Assembly (NCBI GenBank): GCA_029255685.2
Contig: CM055318.2
Span: 17,303,001 to 17,367,000 of the forward strand
Length of the DNA stretch: 64,000 nt
Origin: Silene conica
Lineage: Eukaryota > Streptophyta > Magnoliopsida > Caryophyllales > Caryophyllaceae
Direction: 5' to 3'
Shown here: positions 63,650 to 64,000 of the stretch, piece by piece
Layout: each line of letters opens with the position of its first letter
Numbering within the stretch: the stretch's first letter is position 1
Notes under the pieces: model-generated
What the model was told of the DNA's origin: nothing
The model's input: only the letters and a program-made list of their open reading frames with translations
The model's database searches: none
Translations under genes and position numbers: made by a program

Positions 63650-64000
63650 TTAACGAAGTATAATCGAAATCCGAAACGCTATAAAAAATTATTTTCATGG
63701 TATAAAAATGACAATTCATCAAGTATAAAGGATACCCCTTCTCCATCAAATCCTCCACCACTTGATCAAAACGAAGGAATTGACATTCAAGATGATCAAC
63801 ATGAACACAATGAGCATGGAGAAGTTCAAGACTGTGATATTACATCGCTTGAACGAGATCCAGGAAAACGTCATCCTATTGGTGCATATCCTTTGAATGA
63901 ACGGGATTGTATTTGAAGGGCATATGTAGTTTATGGACTTTGTCAACCTTATTTATATGATTATCCAAGTACTCGGGATGGACTTCAAGGGAGAAAGTTT
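63650..64000 (+). pseudogene. Second hAT transposase copy, N-terminus (plus strand, runs off window)
   Basis: Frame YNRNPKRYKKLFSWYKNDNS then PSPSNPPPLDQNEG and SLERDPGKRHPIGAYPLNER corresponds to the N-terminus of the copy on the minus strand, but in the opposite orientation. A TGA at 63914-63916 after NERDCI replaces the Arg codon seen in copy 1 (CIRRAYVVY). After the stop the frame continues with RAYVVYGLCQPYLYDYPSTR. The two copies therefore carry different lesions. The rest lies beyond the right edge. Confidence 0.82.

Overview
The window is nuclear plant DNA, from a eudicot. It has intron-containing genes with canonical plant splice sites, Ty3/gypsy and Ty1/copia LTR retrotransposons, hAT and Stowaway-like elements, and long AT-rich stretches. 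A Caryophyllales origin is possible but is only an impression. Three host genes are recognisable: an ABHD17-type alpha/beta hydrolase (+, 11761-15903, five exons, intact); a CFM3-like chloroplast/mitochondrial CRM-domain intron-splicing factor (-, 22111-16544, eight exons, with two frameshifts and one stop in its first two exons); and a delta7-sterol C5(6)-desaturase, STE1/DWF7 (-, 58685-55073, three exons, intact). Everything else is mobile or repetitive DNA.

Layout. 1-9841: a decayed Tat-type Ty3/gypsy element on the minus strand. Its 5' LTR is at 8684-9841, it has a tRNA-Trp primer site, and it carries gag, protease, RT, a second RNase H and integrase, followed by a tandem-repeat 3' region; its 3' LTR lies off the left edge. 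9842-16000: the ABHD17 gene and its upstream region. 16544-22111: the CFM3-like gene, with a hAT MITE (18226-18814) and Stowaway-like MITEs in its introns. 22277-25171: a hAT-like element with an 8-bp target duplication just upstream of CFM3, then a long-TIR element that has itself received two related hAT MITEs. 26916-43001: a 16-kb composite of unclassified terminal-inverted-repeat elements embedded in TA and CT microsatellites. 45164-51199: a complete Ty1/copia element with two LTRs and a GTAAC target duplication, coding-defective. 52340-54480: degenerate tandem repeats. 55073-58685: STE1. 59233-59507: a hAT MITE holding a tRNA-like pol III promoter. 60094-64000: two decayed hAT transposase copies, head to head.

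The most unusual region is 26916-43001. At least seven element ends share one terminal module: GATC, then TGAG(G/T)CC, a CCTA..TAGG core, and a second TGAG(G/T)CC. Each junction between elements is a TA or CT tract. Within this block, 30617-41167 is a 10.55-kb palindrome. Its arms are about 5.27 kb, its spacer is 13 nt, the arms differ by scattered substitutions and one microsatellite slip, and its outer ends fall exactly on the terminal module. The neighbouring 1.8-kb member (41172-43001) carries fragments of two unrelated host genes in opposite orientation: a SHPRH-type helicase/ubiquitin ligase exon and a D-type cyclin exon. Several members also have TATA-plus-CT-rich leader-plus-splice-donor structures pointing inward from their ends. 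I see no transposase in the block, so these look like non-autonomous, gene-capturing, microsatellite-targeting elements of a type I cannot place.

The host genes do not form a shared pathway. They act in lipidated-protein turnover or membrane metabolism, organelle intron splicing and sterol biosynthesis. Many coding lesions in the window are single-base homopolymer indels, so residual assembly error must be weighed against real decay.
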